DNA of 64,000 nt, taken from assembly GCF_039602135.1 (NCBI RefSeq), contig NZ_CP125942.1, forward strand, positions 3,472,001 through 3,536,000, in the 5' to 3' direction. Of this stretch, positions 27,969-36,088 are shown piece after piece. Within the stretch, counting starts at the first letter, position 1, and each line of letters opens with the position of its first letter. The notes below the pieces were generated by a model. It was not told the DNA's origin, did not search any database, and worked only from the letters and a program-made list of their open reading frames with translations. Source of the DNA: Glutamicibacter sp. B1 (GTDB lineage: Bacteria > Actinomycetota > Actinomycetes > Actinomycetales > Micrococcaceae). Both the position numbers and the translations under genes were made by a program.

Positions 27969-29162
27969 TCAGCTCTGGACGGGCTGGCCCACAGACTGCC
28001 AGCCGCCGGTGGCCGCCGATATCTCCGCCGCCTCAACCAGGGCGGCGGCAGCCACGGCGTCGGCAATGGTGGAGTTGGACTTCTCCCCGCCGCACACGGC
28101 CACCAGGAACTTCTTCGCTTCAATGGTTTTCAAGTCGTCAAAGCCCATGGCGTTGCCAGGTCCGGGCTGGAAGCGGGAATATTCGCCATGCCTTGGCGAG
28201 CCGATGACGGTAGTGAAGCCCTGCTCCTCATTGTTGCGGCCCAGAACCACCTCCAGCTCATTCATGCGCTCGAAATCCCACTTGACCGATCCTTCGGTCC
28301 CGAAGATCTCCAACCGGTAGCCACACTGCGGCCCCACGGCAACACGGGAGGCCTCAATCGTCCCAATCGCCCGGTGGGCCGGGCCCTCGGGGCTGAAACG
28401 CACCAGCGCCGCAGCATAGTCCTCATTTTCAACCTCCCCCATTTCGCCGCCTTCGATCAAGTCGAAGTGCGTTCCCTGGCCCATCGACAATATAGGACGA
28501 GAGGGAATCATGACATTCGTAGACGCGGAAATTCCCCGGATGGATCCAACTACATGGCGGCACAGATCCGCAGCGTGGCTGAAGAGGTCCGCAAGCACGC
28601 CGCTGCCCGCCAGCTCCCGATTGAAGCGCCACGATAGGGCGGCCCGCGGATCGGCGGCATACCCGGCAAGGAAGCTGGCGCGGACGTTGGTGATGTCCCC
28701 TAACCGGCCCTCGCGCACCAGCTGGCGCGCTCGCTCGATGGCTGGGGCATGGCGGTAATTGAAGCCCACGGAAGTCTCCACCCCGTTGCGCGCCACGGCT
28801 TGTTCAATGGACTGCGTCTCGGCCAAGCTGCGTCCAGCTGGCTTTTCGATCCAGAAGTGCTTTCCAGCGTCCGCCGCAGCGATCGCCATCTCGGCGTGCA
28901 GGAAGTTCGGCGCGCAGATCGAGACCACGTCCACCTCCGGGTCCGCCAGCACCTCGTGGTAATCCAGAGTTCCACGCTCGAAGCCCAGCGTCTCCACGGC
29001 ATAGTCCACCCGCGACTGCTCGGTGTCCGCAGCCACAACCAATCGCGGCTTGAGGCCCAGTTCCGGGTAGACGTAGGGCACGGAACTGTAGGCCCGAGCA
29101 TGCAGCTTGCCCATCCAACCAACCGAAATCAACCCAACACCGATGGTGCGCTGTTCATTCAT
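27969..29162 (-). CDS. Gfo/Idh-family dehydrogenase (levoglucosan/inositol dehydrogenase-like)
   Basis: A 397-residue NAD(P)-dependent dehydrogenase, longer than IolG and closer in length and motifs to levoglucosan dehydrogenase and related sugar C3-dehydrogenases. Rossmann start 'GVGLISVGWMGKLHARAY', E-K-P in 'KHFWIEKPAG', then 'FNYRHAPAIERAR' and 'ALSWRFNRELAGSGVLADLFSHAADL' with the catalytic Asp/His region. The ATG at 29162 has GAGGAGAAGG upstream; a longer frame to 29240 runs through the operator and is rejected. It forms an operon with the LacI gene downstream. Substrate unknown: an anhydrosugar, glycoside or cyclitol. Confidence 0.83.
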   Translation of the reverse strand: MNEQRTIGVGLISVGWMGKLHARAYSSVPYVYPELGLKPRLVVAADTEQSRVDYAVETLGFERGTLDYHEVLADPEVDVVSICAPNFLHAEMAIAAADAGKHFWIEKPAGRSLAETQSIEQAVARNGVETSVGFNYRHAPAIERARQLVREGRLGDITNVRASFLAGYAADPRAALSWRFNRELAGSGVLADLFSHAADLCRHVVGSIRGISASTNVMIPSRPILSMGQGTHFDLIEGGEMGEVENEDYAAALVRFSPEGPAHRAIGTIEASRVAVGPQCGYRLEIFGTEGSVKWDFERMNELEVVLGRNNEEQGFTTVIGSPRHGEYSRFQPGPGNAMGFDDLKTIEAKKFLVAVCGGEKSNSTIADAVAAAALVEAAEISAATGGWQSVGQPVQS

Positions 29163-29226
29163 GACCTTCTCCTCATCTGCGGCGCCGCACGCCGTCATCT
29201 CCAGCAGCCTCGATGGGCTCCTTTTC

Positions 29227-29240
29227 TTGGACCGTTCCAA
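29227..29240. promoter_or_regulatory. LacI-like operator before the dehydrogenase/LacI pair
   Basis: TTGGACCGTTCCAA is a near-palindrome (12 of 14 positions symmetric) 65 bases upstream of the dehydrogenase start. It resembles the TTGGAGCGCTCCAA core of the site at 46872. It is probably the target of the LacI protein encoded by the second gene. Confidence 0.55.
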
Positions 29241-29291
29241 AAAACCCTATGTTTCACCATGATCAATCGGCAACGGATTTGGGAGGGTTTC

Positions 29292-29303
29292 TTGTCAGGA
29301 CAA
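29292..29303 (-). promoter_or_regulatory. IolR-like operator in the divergent GntR/dehydrogenase region
   Basis: On the minus strand this reads TTGTCCTGACAA, an exact match to the central 12 bases of the shared motif. It lies between the minus-strand dehydrogenase (start 29162) and the plus-strand GntR gene. Confidence 0.7.
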
Positions 29304-29329
29304 TTGGACAAATGACGGATCTTGTCCAA
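29304..29329. repeat. Inverted repeat beside the IolR-like site
   Basis: TTGGACAA (29304-29311) and TTGTCCAA (29322-29329) form a perfect 8-bp inverted repeat with a 10-base spacer, directly adjoining the IolR-like site. The two halves contain TTGTCC, the left half of the IolR-like motif, so this may be an extended binding site. Confidence 0.5.
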
Positions 29330-29469
29330 ATTTCCTAGTCGAAGGCTGATTCTGGACCAAAGGCCAGCGAATGATTCGGGAGGCGATCTGCGCGAGCAGT
29401 CAGCGGAAAGGCCATGGATCGCACGGGTTTCCACAGGGGGATGCCCAAAGTGCCGATTTTCCGATATAG

Positions 29470-29483
29470 TTTGTCCTGTCAAA
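29470..29483 (+). promoter_or_regulatory. IolR-like operator before the GntR gene (autoregulation)
   Basis: TTTGTCCTGTCAAA differs from the palindromic consensus by one base and lies 39 bases before the GntR start codon, overlapping the probable promoter. Confidence 0.7.
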
Positions 29484-29521
29484 GCGACATATAACCTGAA
29501 GGTCGCTGGCAAGGAGCAACC

Positions 29522-30262
29522 GTGAGCACACCACTGAGCATCAAGATCGACCGTTCTTCGCCGATCCCCCTCTACCACCAGGTAGTGCAGGGCATCGAAG
29601 GCGCCATCCGAGACGGATCGCTGGCGTCCGGCACCCGGCTGGAAAACGAAATCGAGCTGGCCCAGCGCTTGCGCCTCTCCCGGCCGACCATCCGCAAGGC
29701 CATGGACGACCTGGTCCAGTCCGGCCTGCTGGTGCGCAAGCGCGGCGTGGGCACCCAGGTGGTCTCCAGCCAGATCCGCCGTCATCTGGAGCTCTCGAGC
29801 TTGAACGATGACCTCGAGCGCGCAGGAAAAAAGCCAACCACCACACTGCTGAGTTTTGAGCATATTCCCGCCCCGGAACACGTCCAGGATTTGCTGTCGC
29901 TGCCCAAGGACGTCTCCGTCTACCACTTCACCCGTCTGCGTTCAGCCGGCGGCAACCCGCTGGCCTTGATGGAGAATTGGGTTCGCGACGACATCGTCGA
30001 GCTGGATGAAAAGTCCTTGCGGGCCCACGGCCTGTATGAATTGCTCCGCGAGGCAGGCGTGAATTTCCGCCTCGCCCAGCAACGCATCGGCGCCACCGTT
30101 GCCGATGGCGCCCAGGCTGACGTGCTCGATACCGAGGCTGGATCCGCCCTAGTCACCATGCAGCGCACCGCTGTCGATGACACCGGTCGCAACGTTGAGA
30201 CTGGGTCTCACGTCTACCGCGCTGACGCGTACAGCTTTGAAATGACCTTGGTGCAGCGCTAG
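29522..30262 (+). CDS. iolR: GntR-family (HutC type) regulator, IolR-like
   Basis: A 246-residue regulator. An N-terminal winged helix-turn-helix ('PLYHQVVQGIEGAIRDGSL', 'SRPTIRKAMDDLVQSGLLVRK', residues about 12-68) precedes a UTRA ligand domain ('VYHFTRLRSAGGNPLALMENWV', 'ALVTMQRTAVDDTGRNVETG'). The start is a GTG with AAGGAG upstream. It is followed 41 bases later by iolB in the same direction, so they form an operon. Its own promoter and at least four other iol promoters share the motif TTTGTCCTGACAAA. In Corynebacterium glutamicum the iol genes are repressed by a GntR-type IolR whose published motif, KGWCHTRACA as I recall it, fits TGTCCTGACA. Identification as IolR is a strong inference. 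Confidence 0.85.
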   Translation: MSTPLSIKIDRSSPIPLYHQVVQGIEGAIRDGSLASGTRLENEIELAQRLRLSRPTIRKAMDDLVQSGLLVRKRGVGTQVVSSQIRRHLELSSLNDDLERAGKKPTTTLLSFEHIPAPEHVQDLLSLPKDVSVYHFTRLRSAGGNPLALMENWVRDDIVELDEKSLRAHGLYELLREAGVNFRLAQQRIGATVADGAQADVLDTEAGSALVTMQRTAVDDTGRNVETGSHVYRADAYSFEMTLVQR

Positions 30263-30303
30263 CCTCGCGAAGCACCGGACACCGCCGTCGAAAGGAATGA
30301 CAC

Positions 30304-31206
30304 ATGACCGACTGGATCTACCCTGCAGGTTCCGCCACCGACGGAGATTGGAGCATCTCGCTCGGTGCCCATGACTCCGCCCTCGCGGTGGACGGCTGGG
30401 CCCATACCGGGCTCAAGGTGGCCGAATTGGCTCCCGGGCAATCGATCCAGCTGGATGCCGCAGCCGAAGAACGAATCGTGGTTCCGCTCTCCGGTTCCTC
30501 CTTCTCGGTCAGCGTGGACGGCGAGGAGCACCTGCTCGCCGGTCGCGCATCGGTATTCAACGGCCCGGCAGATGTCCTGTACACCGGCATCAACAAGGCC
30601 ATCTCCGTCAGCACCGAGCACGGTGGCCGTGTCGCCATCACCCTGGCTCCAGCCAAGCAGGATTACCCGACGCGCCTGATCAAGGCCGAAGAAACGCCGG
30701 TAGAGCTGCGCGGAGCGGGCAACTGCTCCCGCCAAGTCCACAACTTCGGCACCCCGGCCGCGCTGGAAGCCGACCGCTTCATCGTCTGCGAAGTCATCAC
30801 CCCGGCCGGCAACTGGTCCTCCTATCCGCCGCACAAGCATGACGAGGAGAAGGAGGGCGAGACCAGCCTCGAGGAGATCTACTACTTCGAGACCCAGCTG
30901 GCCCGCGATATGCCAGCCCCGCAGGACACCGATCCGATCGGCTATGCCCGGGTTTATGCCTCGGACGAGCGCCCCATCGACGTCAATGCCGAGGTCCGCA
31001 CCGGCGACGTGGTCCTGGTCCCCTACGGCTGGCACGGGCCGGCCATGGCAGCCCCGGGCTACGACCTCTACTACCTGAATGTGATGGCCGGGCCGGGTCG
31101 GGTGCGCGACTGGCTGATCAGCGATGACCCGCACCACGGCTGGATTCGCCAGACCTGGGATGCCCAGGACATGGATCCGCGCCTGCCTTTCGGCCCCGGC
31201 GCTTAG
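30304..31206 (+). CDS. iolB: 5-deoxy-glucuronate isomerase
   Basis: Isomerises 5-deoxy-glucuronate to 2-deoxy-5-keto-gluconate in myo-inositol catabolism. The protein has 300 residues and a double-cupin fold. The metal-binding cluster 'YPPHKHDEEKEGETSLEEIYYFE' (about residues 177-199) and the later 'VPYGWHGPAMAAPGYDLYYLNVMAGP' are hallmarks of IolB. It is cotranscribed with the GntR regulator and separate from the main iol operon at 36-45.5 kb. It ends at a long, perfect terminator hairpin. Confidence 0.95.
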   Translation: MTDWIYPAGSATDGDWSISLGAHDSALAVDGWAHTGLKVAELAPGQSIQLDAAAEERIVVPLSGSSFSVSVDGEEHLLAGRASVFNGPADVLYTGINKAISVSTEHGGRVAITLAPAKQDYPTRLIKAEETPVELRGAGNCSRQVHNFGTPAALEADRFIVCEVITPAGNWSSYPPHKHDEEKEGETSLEEIYYFETQLARDMPAPQDTDPIGYARVYASDERPIDVNAEVRTGDVVLVPYGWHGPAMAAPGYDLYYLNVMAGPGRVRDWLISDDPHHGWIRQTWDAQDMDPRLPFGPGA

Positions 31207-31219
31207 CCCTCCAAGGCCC

Positions 31220-31267
31220 ACAACGAAGCGGTGGCCACAGGATCTCCTGTGGCCACCGCTTCGTTGT
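31220..31267. terminator. Bidirectional terminator after iolB
   Basis: A 23-bp perfect stem (31220-31242 with 31245-31267) separates convergent iolB and the TIM-barrel gene. The plus-strand side ends TTGTTTCTCC. Confidence 0.85.
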
Positions 31268-31272
31268 TTCTC

Positions 31273-32064
31273 CTAGCCCGCCGGTTGCAGCAGCGGCTCG
31301 AAGGCCTGCGCGAAGGCCGCGATAGCCGCATGCGAATCCGCGCTGGCATAGGCTTCCATGCCCACGGGACCCGAGTATCCCAGCTGGGCCAGGGCTGCGG
31401 CGACCGCACGATAGTTGATTTCCCCGGTACCCGGCTCGCAGCGCCCCGGCACATCCGCGACCTGGATCTCGCCGATGTACGGGCCGGCCGCACGGACCAG
31501 TTCGATGAGGTTCCCTTCGCCAATCTGCGCGTGGTAGAGATCGAGCATCATCTTGACGTTCGGGTGCTCCACGCCCTTGACCAGCGACAACGTATCCTTG
31601 GCACGCCCCAGCGGAATGCCCGGGTGATCAAGTATCGTATTCAGGTTCTCCAGCATGAAGGTCACGCCATGCTCTTCGCCCAGGCGCCCCAGTTCTTCGA
31701 GGGTCTTGGCCGCGGTCAGCCACATGTCTCCGGTGGCGCGGAAGCGCGGGGTGGCGGCCTGGCCATCGATGAGCTGCGCCGGGTGCACCACCAAGCGAGT
31801 GATGCCCAGTTCCTTGGCGGCCGGGATCAATTCCCGTGCGGTGCGTACGACCTCGTGCGCACTGTCCGCGTCGCAGAGGCTGCCGTGGCTGTAGCCTGTC
31901 ATGGAGCCGAAGCGGGCGCCGGTGGCCGCGAGGGCCGCCAGGTCCTTGTCCCGGATGTCCCAGAGTTCGATTTCGAAGCCCGCTTCGTCGAGTTTCCTGA
32001 CCCGGTCGATGAGCGGAAGGTCCAGGAAGACCATTTCCGCGCAGACCGCCAGCTGCGTGCTCAT
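31273..32064 (-). CDS. Hydroxypyruvate isomerase-like TIM-barrel protein
   Basis: A 263-residue xylose-isomerase-like TIM barrel close in length and motifs to the hydroxypyruvate isomerase (Hyi/OtnI) branch: 'NLNTILDHPG' near the middle, 'VKMMLDLYHAQIGEGNL' with Asp and His ligands, 'EIQVADVPGRCEPGTGEINY' and 'GMEAYASADS'. The metal ligands Glu, Asp, His and Glu appear retained. It starts four bases inside the end of the Gfo/Idh gene upstream, so the two are coupled. Its role is probably isomerising the ketone made by that dehydrogenase. True substrate unknown. Confidence 0.82.
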   Translation of the reverse strand: MSTQLAVCAEMVFLDLPLIDRVRKLDEAGFEIELWDIRDKDLAALAATGARFGSMTGYSHGSLCDADSAHEVVRTARELIPAAKELGITRLVVHPAQLIDGQAATPRFRATGDMWLTAAKTLEELGRLGEEHGVTFMLENLNTILDHPGIPLGRAKDTLSLVKGVEHPNVKMMLDLYHAQIGEGNLIELVRAAGPYIGEIQVADVPGRCEPGTGEINYRAVAAALAQLGYSGPVGMEAYASADSHAAIAAFAQAFEPLLQPAG

Positions 32065-33152
32065 GCGCTCACCGCGAGCCGGGTGGCCGATTCCAGCTTG
32101 ACCGGGAGGCCGGTTTCGGAGGACTCCAGTGCGGCCAGTGCCACGCGCAAGGCGGCGCGCGCGTCCTTGCCGGTGGGCACGGTGAGGGCCGCATCGGCGG
32201 TGCCTTCGCGCACGCCGCGGATCTTGCGGGTGAAGACCGCGAGCTGATCGCGGTAGGCCTGGGCGAACAGCTCGATGTTCAACCGCTCGGTGGGAGCGTG
32301 GGCCCCTTGCGCGTCATAGCTGGCGGCCGCCACCTGGACCGGGTTGCCCGCCTGGACCATGCCCTTGGAGCCGAAGACTTCTCCGCGCACGTCGTAGCCG
32401 TAGCTGGCAGAGAAGTTGGCCTCCGCCACGGCGATGGCCCCATTGGAGTAGCGCATGGTGACCACCGCGGTATCCAGCAGCCCGTTCTCACGATGCTCTG
32501 GAGCCACCAGGGCGTCTGCCATGACATGGACCTCTTGCACCTCGGCTCCCGGGTTCAGCCAGTTCAGGGTGTCGAAATCGTGGATCAGGGTTTCGGTGAA
32601 GATCACGTGGGAGCGGATCTTCGCAGCATTGGGCATGCCGCCGGCAACTTCCGGGTCGCGGGTCAGCGAACGCAGCAGCTGCGGGGTGCCGATAGCTCCG
32701 GAATTCACCTGCTCGGCCACGGCGGCGAAGTCCTGGGAGAAACGCCGGTTGAAGCCGATCTGCAAGAGTACGCCTGCGTCCTCGACCGCCTGCAATGCGT
32801 TGTCAAGATCGCCCAGCGCGTGGGCCGCGGGCTTTTCGCAGAAGATGTGCTTGCCGGCCGCGGCGGCCTGGGCAATCAGGCCGGCGTGGAAACTCGAAGG
32901 GGCCCCGATGACCACGGCGTCCACGGTTTCGTCGGCGAAGACGTCGGCAATGTCTTCGGTGTAGCTGGTGCATCCGAGTTCGGCGGCCAGTGCCGCGGCA
33001 CGCCCCGGTGCCGGGTCAGCGACAACATGAAGCTGTGCGTCGGGCAGGTACTGGGCCACGGTATGGGCGTGGAACGCACCGATCCACCCGGTGCCGATGA
33101 CGGCAATGCGCAGTGGCTGGACGCTGGATTCCGGCAATGATTGATAAGCCAT
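32061..33152 (-). CDS. Inositol 2-dehydrogenase-like (Gfo/Idh), copy B
   Basis: A 363-residue NAD-dependent dehydrogenase: 'IAVIGTGWIGAFHAHTV' Rossmann motif, 'GKHIFCEKPAAHAL' with E-K-P, 'IGFNRRFSQDFAAV', the catalytic 'ETLIHDFDTLNWL' and 'SYGYDVRGEVFGSKG'. These place it with IolG and scyllo-inositol dehydrogenases. It overlaps the downstream TIM-barrel gene by four bases. Divergent from it is a LacI gene, and the space between holds two AACGTT-centred operators, so this module is probably induced by its own substrate, perhaps an inositol stereoisomer or methyl ether. Confidence 0.87.
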   Translation of the reverse strand: MAYQSLPESSVQPLRIAVIGTGWIGAFHAHTVAQYLPDAQLHVVADPAPGRAAALAAELGCTSYTEDIADVFADETVDAVVIGAPSSFHAGLIAQAAAAGKHIFCEKPAAHALGDLDNALQAVEDAGVLLQIGFNRRFSQDFAAVAEQVNSGAIGTPQLLRSLTRDPEVAGGMPNAAKIRSHVIFTETLIHDFDTLNWLNPGAEVQEVHVMADALVAPEHRENGLLDTAVVTMRYSNGAIAVAEANFSASYGYDVRGEVFGSKGMVQAGNPVQVAAASYDAQGAHAPTERLNIELFAQAYRDQLAVFTRKIRGVREGTADAALTVPTGKDARAALRVALAALESSETGLPVKLESATRLAVSA

Positions 33153-33163
33153 GGGAGTTCTCC

Positions 33164-33175
33164 TAGAACGTTCTA
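33164..33175. promoter_or_regulatory. LacI-type operator (left)
   Basis: TAGAACGTTCTA is a perfect 12-bp palindrome with the central CG of LacI sites, 11 bases before the start of the minus-strand dehydrogenase gene. It would repress the dehydrogenase/isomerase pair. Confidence 0.75.
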
Positions 33176-33220
33176 TATTTGGTGTTCAGGAAAATCATGG
33201 CACACTGGAGAACACCTGTC

Positions 33221-33232
33221 TATAACGTTCTA
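33221..33232. promoter_or_regulatory. LacI-type operator (right)
   Basis: TATAACGTTCTA differs by one base from the left site and lies 16 bases before the LacI start codon, suggesting autoregulation. Confidence 0.7.
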
Positions 33233-33248
33233 GAAGAAAGTTTGGCCC

Positions 33249-34250
33249 ATGCCCGGAACTTCGGCCTCACGCCCTGCCAAGCGCCCCACCCTCGCCGATG
33301 TCGCTCGCGCTTCTGGAGTCTCTGTCGCCCTGGCCTCCATCGTGCTGCGCGGGGCCGAGGGGGCCAGCGAGGAGTCGCGGGCACGGGTCAAGCAGGCCGC
33401 CGCGGATCTGGGCTACCGCCCTGATTCACGGGCCCGCTCCCTGCGCAGCAGCCGCAGCCGGACCTTGGGCCTGGCCCTCGCGCTCGGTGAGCCGCTGCAC
33501 GCGGAGTTGGCCGATGCCCTGTTCGCCCAAGCCGACGCGAAGGGCTTCGAGATCATCCTGGGGGCCACCGGCAGGCACCGCGATGAGCACCGGGTGCTCA
33601 ACACCCTCATCGACGCGGGAGTCGAGGCGGTGATCGGCATCTTCCCGGAACTTCCCGCCACCCAGCTCGCCGGGGTGGCCAAGCAGCTTCCCGTCATCAG
33701 CCTGCTGCGCGAGGTCGAAGGATTGCCCTCGATCATCACCGATGAAGCTGCCGGCATCGAGCAACTCGTCAACCACCTGGTGCAACTGGGCCACACCCGG
33801 CTTCTGCACCTGGATGGCGGATCCGCCGTTGCGGCGCAACAACGCCGGGAAGCCTTCCGGCACGCTGCCGAACGCGCCCAGGCCGAGGCAGAGATCCTGG
33901 CCGCCGGCGCGGATGATGCCACAGCCTTCGAGGTCCTGCGCCGCTACCTGGAGACCACCTCCCCGGCGCAACGCGCCACGGCCGTGCTGGCCTTTAGCGA
34001 CCGGGCAGCCCTGGGAGCCCGACGGGCCCTTGACCTTTGCAACCTGGGGGTGCCGGGGCAGATGAGCCTCACCGGCTATGACGACAGCGAGTTTGCCCGG
34101 CTGGCACAGGCGGATCTGACCAGCGTCCGCCAGGACGTGAACGCCCTGGCCGAGGCCGCCATGCAGGCAGCGCTGCAGGCTCCCGGCGCCTCAAGCATCC
34201 ACGCACCGCACCTGGTGGTGCGAGGCAGCACCGGCGGCCACGCCGCTTAA
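33249..34250 (+). CDS. LacI-family regulator of the divergent dehydrogenase/isomerase pair
   Basis: A 333-residue repressor. The HTH reads 'TLADVARASGVSVALASIVL' (residues about 14-33), with full-length spacing to the hinge 'RARSLRSSRSRTLGLAL'. The core domain is the usual sugar-sensor fold ('GVEAVIGIFPELPATQL', 'LGHTRLLHLDGGSAVAAQQRR', 'SLTGYDDSEFARL'). Paired AACGTT-centred palindromes at 33164 and 33221 fit control of itself and of the divergent 33152-31273 genes. It lies in the GC-rich part of the island. Effector unknown, probably a cyclitol or its ketone. Confidence 0.88.
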   Translation: MPGTSASRPAKRPTLADVARASGVSVALASIVLRGAEGASEESRARVKQAAADLGYRPDSRARSLRSSRSRTLGLALALGEPLHAELADALFAQADAKGFEIILGATGRHRDEHRVLNTLIDAGVEAVIGIFPELPATQLAGVAKQLPVISLLREVEGLPSIITDEAAGIEQLVNHLVQLGHTRLLHLDGGSAVAAQQRREAFRHAAERAQAEAEILAAGADDATAFEVLRRYLETTSPAQRATAVLAFSDRAALGARRALDLCNLGVPGQMSLTGYDDSEFARLAQADLTSVRQDVNALAEAAMQAALQAPGASSIHAPHLVVRGSTGGHAA

Positions 34251-34253
34251 CGG

Positions 34254-34285
34254 GGTTCAGCCCCGTCTCAGGGCGGGGCTGAACC
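34254..34285. terminator. Hairpin between LacI and iolT genes
   Basis: GGTTCAGCCCCG (34254-34265) pairs perfectly with 34274-34285 across an 8-base loop, between two convergent genes. No T run follows, so it is a weaker terminator candidate. Confidence 0.6.
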
Positions 34286-34309
34286 GATCAGCAGGGCTGC
34301 GCGCTGCCG

Positions 34310-35800
34310 CTACGCGCCCACCGGGGCCTTGACCTGGTAGATCGCACCGGTGGAAACGTCCTCTTCGAGCGCTTCCAGCGAACGACCGCGGGTTTCAGGC
34401 ACCTGGGTGGCAACGAAGAGCAGAGCCAGGGCACCGACGCCAGCGAAGATGAAGAAGCATCCGGTGATGCCGACGCCCGAAACCAGGGATGGGAAGAAGA
34501 GCGCGAGCACTCCATTGGTTCCCCAGCCGAAGAACACCGAGATGCCAATGCCCAAGCCGCGCATGTGCAGCGGGAAGATCTCCGCCAGCCAGACCCATAC
34601 GGCCACGTTCAAGAAGGTCTGCATGGACATCACGAAGGCGACCACCAGAATCAGGATGACGATCGGCCGGATCGGGTTGCCGACCGGCAGGAGCATGCCG
34701 GCGAACGCTACCAGCAGGTGGCACGTGGTGGTCAATGACAAGCCGATCAAGAAGGTCTTGCGGCGGTCCATGCGGTCCATGTTGCGCAATGCGATCACGC
34801 CGCCAATTACCGCCACCACGCCGAAGGCGATGTTGGCCAGGACCGCCTGCTGCTCTGACATCCCGGATTCTTCCAGCACGCGCGTTCCGTAGTACATGAT
34901 CGAATTGATGCCGGTCAGCTGCTGGGTCATGGAGACACCGATGCCGATGACGATAATGCGCAACAGCCACTTGTTGGCCAGGATCGCCTTGAGGCCTACC
35001 GGCTTGTTGTTGCGTTTTTCTTCAGCGGCCACGATTTCAATTTCATGGACCTCGGCCAAGGCGCGTTCAGGCGAGCGCACGGTCTTCAAGACGCGCAGCG
35101 CATCGGCGTAGCGGCGCTTTTCGACCAGCCAGCGAGGCGATTCCGGCATGCGGAGCATTCCGAAGAAGAGGGCTACTGCCGGCAGGGCGCAGATGGCGAA
35201 CATGATGCGCCAGACACCATCAACGCTCCCGCCGAGCGCGGTGCCGATGATGGCGTTCATGACGAAGGCCGCCAGCTGGCCGGAGACGATGGCCAGCTCA
35301 TTGCGCCCGGTGATGGAGCCGCGAATCTCGTAAGGAGCCAATTCGGCAAGGTACACAGGAACCACCGTGGAGGCGCCGCCGACTGCCAGGCCGAGCATGA
35401 TGCGACCGGCGACCAGGACGCTGAATCCTGCCGGAGAGAAGGTTCCCGGCTCCGGTCCTGCCGGCGAGAAGATCACCAGCAGCGTTCCGAGGAAGAACAT
35501 GACAGCCAGCATAATGATGGTCTTGCGTCGTCCCCATGCGTCAGAGATCTGCCCCATGAGCAGCGCGCCGACTGCTGCCGCGAAAACCAGCGAGCTGATC
35601 ACGACACCGACCTGCAGGAGATCCAGGCCGAGCTCCGCGGCCATGGGACCTTCGGCACCGTTGGCCACACCTGTGTCGTAGCCGAAGAGCAGTCCGCCGA
35701 AGCAGGCGACAATCGAGATCAGGCCAAGCCGCTTGGAGTGCGGACCCGCGGTCAGGGGCGGGAGGCTCGATTTGGCAGATTGATTCTGCGCAGTGGACAT
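34310..35800 (-). CDS. iolT: MFS sugar porter, IolT-type (copy 2)
   Basis: A 496-residue, 12-helix sugar porter nearly colinear with the copy at 19718: most helices are identical, as in 'FFGWGTNGVLALFFPSLV' and 'QQLTGINSIMYYGTRVLEE'. It should import myo-inositol with protons and possibly some hexoses. The ATG at 35800 has AAAGGAG upstream, so the 18 codons ahead of it in the same frame are not used. A near-perfect IolR-like operator sits at 36008-36023. It differs from copy 1 in higher GC content and in the N- and C-terminal tails, consistent with different origins. Confidence 0.9.
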   Translation of the reverse strand: MSTAQNQSAKSSLPPLTAGPHSKRLGLISIVACFGGLLFGYDTGVANGAEGPMAAELGLDLLQVGVVISSLVFAAAVGALLMGQISDAWGRRKTIIMLAVMFFLGTLLVIFSPAGPEPGTFSPAGFSVLVAGRIMLGLAVGGASTVVPVYLAELAPYEIRGSITGRNELAIVSGQLAAFVMNAIIGTALGGSVDGVWRIMFAICALPAVALFFGMLRMPESPRWLVEKRRYADALRVLKTVRSPERALAEVHEIEIVAAEEKRNNKPVGLKAILANKWLLRIIVIGIGVSMTQQLTGINSIMYYGTRVLEESGMSEQQAVLANIAFGVVAVIGGVIALRNMDRMDRRKTFLIGLSLTTTCHLLVAFAGMLLPVGNPIRPIVILILVVAFVMSMQTFLNVAVWVWLAEIFPLHMRGLGIGISVFFGWGTNGVLALFFPSLVSGVGITGCFFIFAGVGALALLFVATQVPETRGRSLEALEEDVSTGAIYQVKAPVGA

Positions 35801-36007
35801 GAAAACTCCTTTGGTTTTCCCGAGTGGAAGCTTTGCTAGCCTACGGCTATCCATCGGATCTGCTGTGACCCGGCGTCTTCCATTCGGCGTGACGGGGTGC
35901 TACATCGCATCATCATTACCCCGCCTTTAAACTGAAAGTGATGGGCTTCACAGCCCTTATGTAAGGACAATACGTCATCAGGGTTGCACCGGCAAGCCTT
36001 TTCGGGA

Positions 36008-36023
36008 TTTTGTCCTGACAAAA
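36008..36023. promoter_or_regulatory. IolR-like operator before iolT copy 2
   Basis: TTTTGTCCTGACAAAA: two 7-base arms pair perfectly around a central CT. It is the most symmetric site of the set and lies about 210 bases upstream of iolT, just beyond the terminator of the iol operon. Confidence 0.75.
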
Positions 36024-36032
36024 AGAAAAAAA

Positions 36033-36070
36033 CCGAGGCCAGAACCATCGGCTGGTTCCGGCTTCGGCCT
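36033..36070 (-). terminator. Terminator of the iol operon
   Basis: An imperfect stem (CCGAGGCCAGAACCA against TGGTTCCGGCTTCGG) follows the last gene of the operon and is followed on the minus strand by TTTTTTTC. This is a typical intrinsic terminator. Confidence 0.75.
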
Positions 36071-36088
36071 ATCCTTCCCTGAGCTGTC

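Noticed and set aside
30259..31221. Minus-strand open frame of 320 codons
   Set aside because: Antisense of iolB, which has clear cupin motifs and an upstream ribosome site.
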